From: Caulobacter sp.
GTDB lineage: Bacteria > Pseudomonadota > Alphaproteobacteria > Caulobacterales > Caulobacteraceae
Assembly: GCA_028291055.1 (NCBI GenBank)
Contig: JAQGIP010000096.1
Location: 1-44,466 of the forward strand
DNA: 44,466 nucleotides
Direction: 5' to 3'
The position numbers were made by a program, and so were the translations under genes. A model generated the notes under the pieces. The model was not told where the DNA came from and made no database searches. It saw nothing but the letters and a program-made list of their open reading frames with translations. Positions 42,681 through 44,466 of this stretch are shown piece after piece; positions within the stretch are counted from its first letter, which is position 1; each line of letters opens with the position of its first letter.

Positions 42681-43028
42681 AACCACCAAGACACCAAGCA
42701 CACCAAGGATCACCAAGAGGCCGGCGGGACGCTTGGCAGGCCGGCGCCGGATCACACTCAGCTTTGGACTCGGGAGAAAGAGGAGGGAGAGGAGAAGAGG
42801 GAGATGCACAGGCCTAGCGGCGCCTTCCCTTCCCAGCGCAATCGAATACCGGCCGCGCGCGAAGCGCGCAGTAAGACCCCTTCGTTCAACGGCCCAGGCT
42901 CGGCCTCAAGACATCAGTGGCCCCTCCCTCTTCTCCCCTCCCTCCTCTTCCTCCCAAGCAAAAACCCACGCCCCATGCCGCGCACCACCCTCTTGGTGCT
43001 CCTTGGTGACCTTGGTGTCTTGGTGGTT
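42681..43028. repeat. 348-bp nested inverted repeat (CACCAAG family) before lepA
   Basis: Outer arms: 42681-42720 and 42989-43028 are reverse complements with few mismatches; each holds four degenerate CACCAAG copies. Inner arms: the purine tract from about 42766 to 42806 (GGGAGAAAGAGGAGGGAGAG ...) and the pyrimidine tract 42921-42960 are also reverse complements with small differences. The whole could fold into one long hairpin. The 650-bp gap 42455-43104 between the adaptor and lepA holds this element; the remaining ~220 bases up to 42680 show no convincing gene or promoter, and 43029-43104 is the lepA leader. Open frames over the repeat are not protein-like. Confidence 0.85.
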
Positions 43029-43104
43029 CACCTTGTCGAGCCCGACCTCGACCGCCCTCGCCTCCCCCCTCGCCTAAGCCGCGTTCTGTGCTAGACCCCG
43101 CCGC

Positions 43105-44466
43105 ATGACGACCGAGCTCTCCCATATCCGCAACTTCTCCATCGTGGCCCACATCGACCACGGCAAGAGCACCCTCAGCGACCGCCTCATCCAGGAGACG
43201 GGGGCGCTCACCGCGCGCGAGATGACCAACCAGGTCCTCGACAACATGGACATCGAGCGCGAGCGGGGCATCACCATCAAGGCCCAGACCGTGCGCCTGA
43301 CCTACAAGGCCGACGACGGCGAGACCTACATCCTCAACCTGATGGACACCCCCGGCCACGTCGACTTCGCCTATGAAGTCTCGCGCTCGCTGGCCGCCTG
43401 CGAAGGCTCCATCCTGGTGGTCGACGCCTCCCAGGGGGTCGAGGCCCAGACCCTGGCCAACGTCTATCAGGCCATCGACAACAACCACGAGATCGTGCCG
43501 GTCCTCAACAAGATCGACCTGCCGGCGGCCGAGCCCGCCCGCGTGCGCCAGCAGATCGAGGACGTCATCGGCATCGACGCCTCGGACGCCGTCGAATGCT
43601 CCGCCAAGACCGGCGTAGGCATCCACGATGTGCTGGAAGCCGTGGTCAAGCGCCTGCCCCCGCCCAAGGGCGACATCAATGCGCCGCTGAAGGCCCTGCT
43701 GGTCGATGCCTGGTACGACGCCTATCTCGGCGTCGTCGTCCTGGTGCGCGTCATCGACGGCCAGCTGAAGCCGGGCCAGCGGATCGCCATGATGCAGGAG
43801 GGCTCCACCCACCTGGTCGACCGCGTCGGCGTCTTCAACCCCAAGAACACCCCGGTCGAGAGCCTGGGCCCGGGCGAGATCGGCTACATCACCGCCCAGA
43901 TCAAGGACGTCGCCGACGCCGCCGTCGGCGACACCATCACCGACGAGAAGAAGCCCACCGCCAAGGCCCTCACCGGCTTCAAGCAGGTCCAGTCCGTGGT
44001 CTTCTGCGGGCTATTCCCTGTCGACGCCGCCGACTTCGAGGACCTGCGCGCCGCCATCGGCCGCCTGCGCCTCAACGACGCCTCCTTCACCTACGAGATG
44101 GAAACCAGCGCCGCGCTCGGCTTCGGCTTCCGCTGCGGCTTCCTGGGGCTCCTGCACCTGGAGATCATCCAGGAGCGCCTCTCCCGCGAGTTCGACCTCG
44201 ACCTGATCGCGACGGCCCCGAGCGTCGTCTACAAGATCGCGCTCAACAACGGCGACGAGATCGAGCTGCACAACCCGGCCGACATGCCGGACCCGGTGAA
44301 GATCGCCACGATCGCCGAGCCCTGGATCAAGGCCACGATCCTGACCCCGGACGAATACCTCGGCAGCGTGATCAAGCTCTGCCAGGACCGCCGCGGCGAA
44401 CAGCGCGAGCTTTCCTACGTGGGCTCCCGCGCCCTGGTGGTCTACGACCTGCCGCTCAACGAGGTG
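43105..44466 (+). CDS. lepA: Elongation factor 4 (LepA), 3' end outside window
   Basis: 454 of about 600 codons are present. The GTPase domain starts with [21 protein letters not shown]1 P-loop [10 protein letters not shown]2 RERGITI, G3 DTPGH, G4 NKID and G5 SAKTG are all intact. Domain II follows at ~190-280 ([20 protein letters not shown]), then EF-G-like domains III and V with the LepA-specific [20 protein letters not shown]. The C-terminal LepA-specific domain is cut off by the window edge. EF4 is a ribosome-associated GTPase that can back-translocate or remodel stalled ribosomes. In other bacteria it often precedes lepB; what follows here is unseen. The start is set by the family N-terminus. 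Confidence 0.98.
   Translation, partial: MTTELSHIRNFSIVAHIDHGKSTLSDRLIQETGALTAREMTNQVLDNMDIERERGITIKAQTVRLTYKADDGETYILNLMDTPGHVDFAYEVSRSLAACEGSILVVDASQGVEAQTLANVYQAIDNNHEIVPVLNKIDLPAAEPARVRQQIEDVIGIDASDAVECSAKTGVGIHDVLEAVVKRLPPPKGDINAPLKALLVDAWYDAYLGVVVLVRVIDGQLKPGQRIAMMQEGSTHLVDRVGVFNPKNTPVESLGPGEIGYITAQIKDVADAAVGDTITDEKKPTAKALTGFKQVQSVVFCGLFPVDAADFEDLRAAIGRLRLNDASFTYEMETSAALGFGFRCGFLGLLHLEIIQERLSREFDLDLIATAPSVVYKIALNNGDEIELHNPADMPDPVKIATIAEPWIKATILTPDEYLGSVIKLCQDRRGEQRELSYVGSRALVVYDLPLNEV

Noticed and set aside
42681..43028. CACCAAG repeats considered as a CRISPR array
   Set aside because: Units are short, degenerate and arranged as mirrored arms, not direct repeats with uniform spacers; no cas genes are present.

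Overview
The window is GC-rich chromosomal DNA from an alphaproteobacterium, most likely a member of the Caulobacterales (Caulobacter, Phenylobacterium or Brevundimonas type). The evidence is the rpmI-rplT-pheS-x-pheT block, an EipA/DUF1134 protein, several families of ~31-bp perfect inverted repeats typical of alphaproteobacterial intergenic DNA, and housekeeping-type promoters of the TTGCCG-N17-CTAAAG form. No rRNA, tRNA, CRISPR array, phage or insertion sequence was seen. The genus is an inference; no marker is decisive.

Layout. 1-1402: a truncated secreted protein and two small membrane proteins around a 143-bp inverted-repeat element. 1560-6413: translation genes rpmI, rplT (with terminator), pheS and pheT; a small exported protein sits between pheS and pheT and overlaps the pheT start. 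6421-12283: a repeat element, a UPF0114 membrane protein, an OsmC peroxidase (minus strand), a two-gene chemotaxis operon (a receptor without a sensor domain, plus CheW), an unknown membrane protein and a MATE exporter (both minus).

12700-24268 is the most striking part: six tandem paralogues (about 620-636 aa each). Each has a conserved cytoplasmic N-terminus, one membrane helix, a TolB/FlgO-like extracytoplasmic domain and TPR repeats carrying a DCxxC motif. They form two transcription units (four genes, then two), each headed by the same promoter-like sequence, and within a unit each stop overlaps the next start as TGATG. No function is known to me; a membrane-anchored periplasmic scaffold family is the best guess.

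24342-28350: a small unknown protein, a membrane protein, a pirin, an acyltransferase-3 protein behind an operator-like palindrome, and a membrane protein/winged-helix regulator pair. 28402-29177: a compositionally distinct two-gene cassette, a 51-aa basic protein overlapping a TIR/deoxyribosyltransferase-like protein, which could be a defence or toxin-type module.

29189-33000 is a polyhydroxyalkanoate locus organised like the Pseudomonas medium-chain-length PHA cluster: a phaC with a class II-like GACSGG box, a phaZ depolymerase overlapping it, a divergent TetR regulator (PhaD-like) and a convergent phasin (PhaI/PhaF-like). 33081-42454 (all minus): a prolyl-oligopeptidase-family peptidase, EipA, a penicillin-binding/beta-lactamase-fold serine hydrolase behind an operator-like palindrome cluster, and an RND efflux permease with its lipoprotein adaptor. 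A 348-bp nested inverted repeat separates this from lepA, which runs off the right edge.
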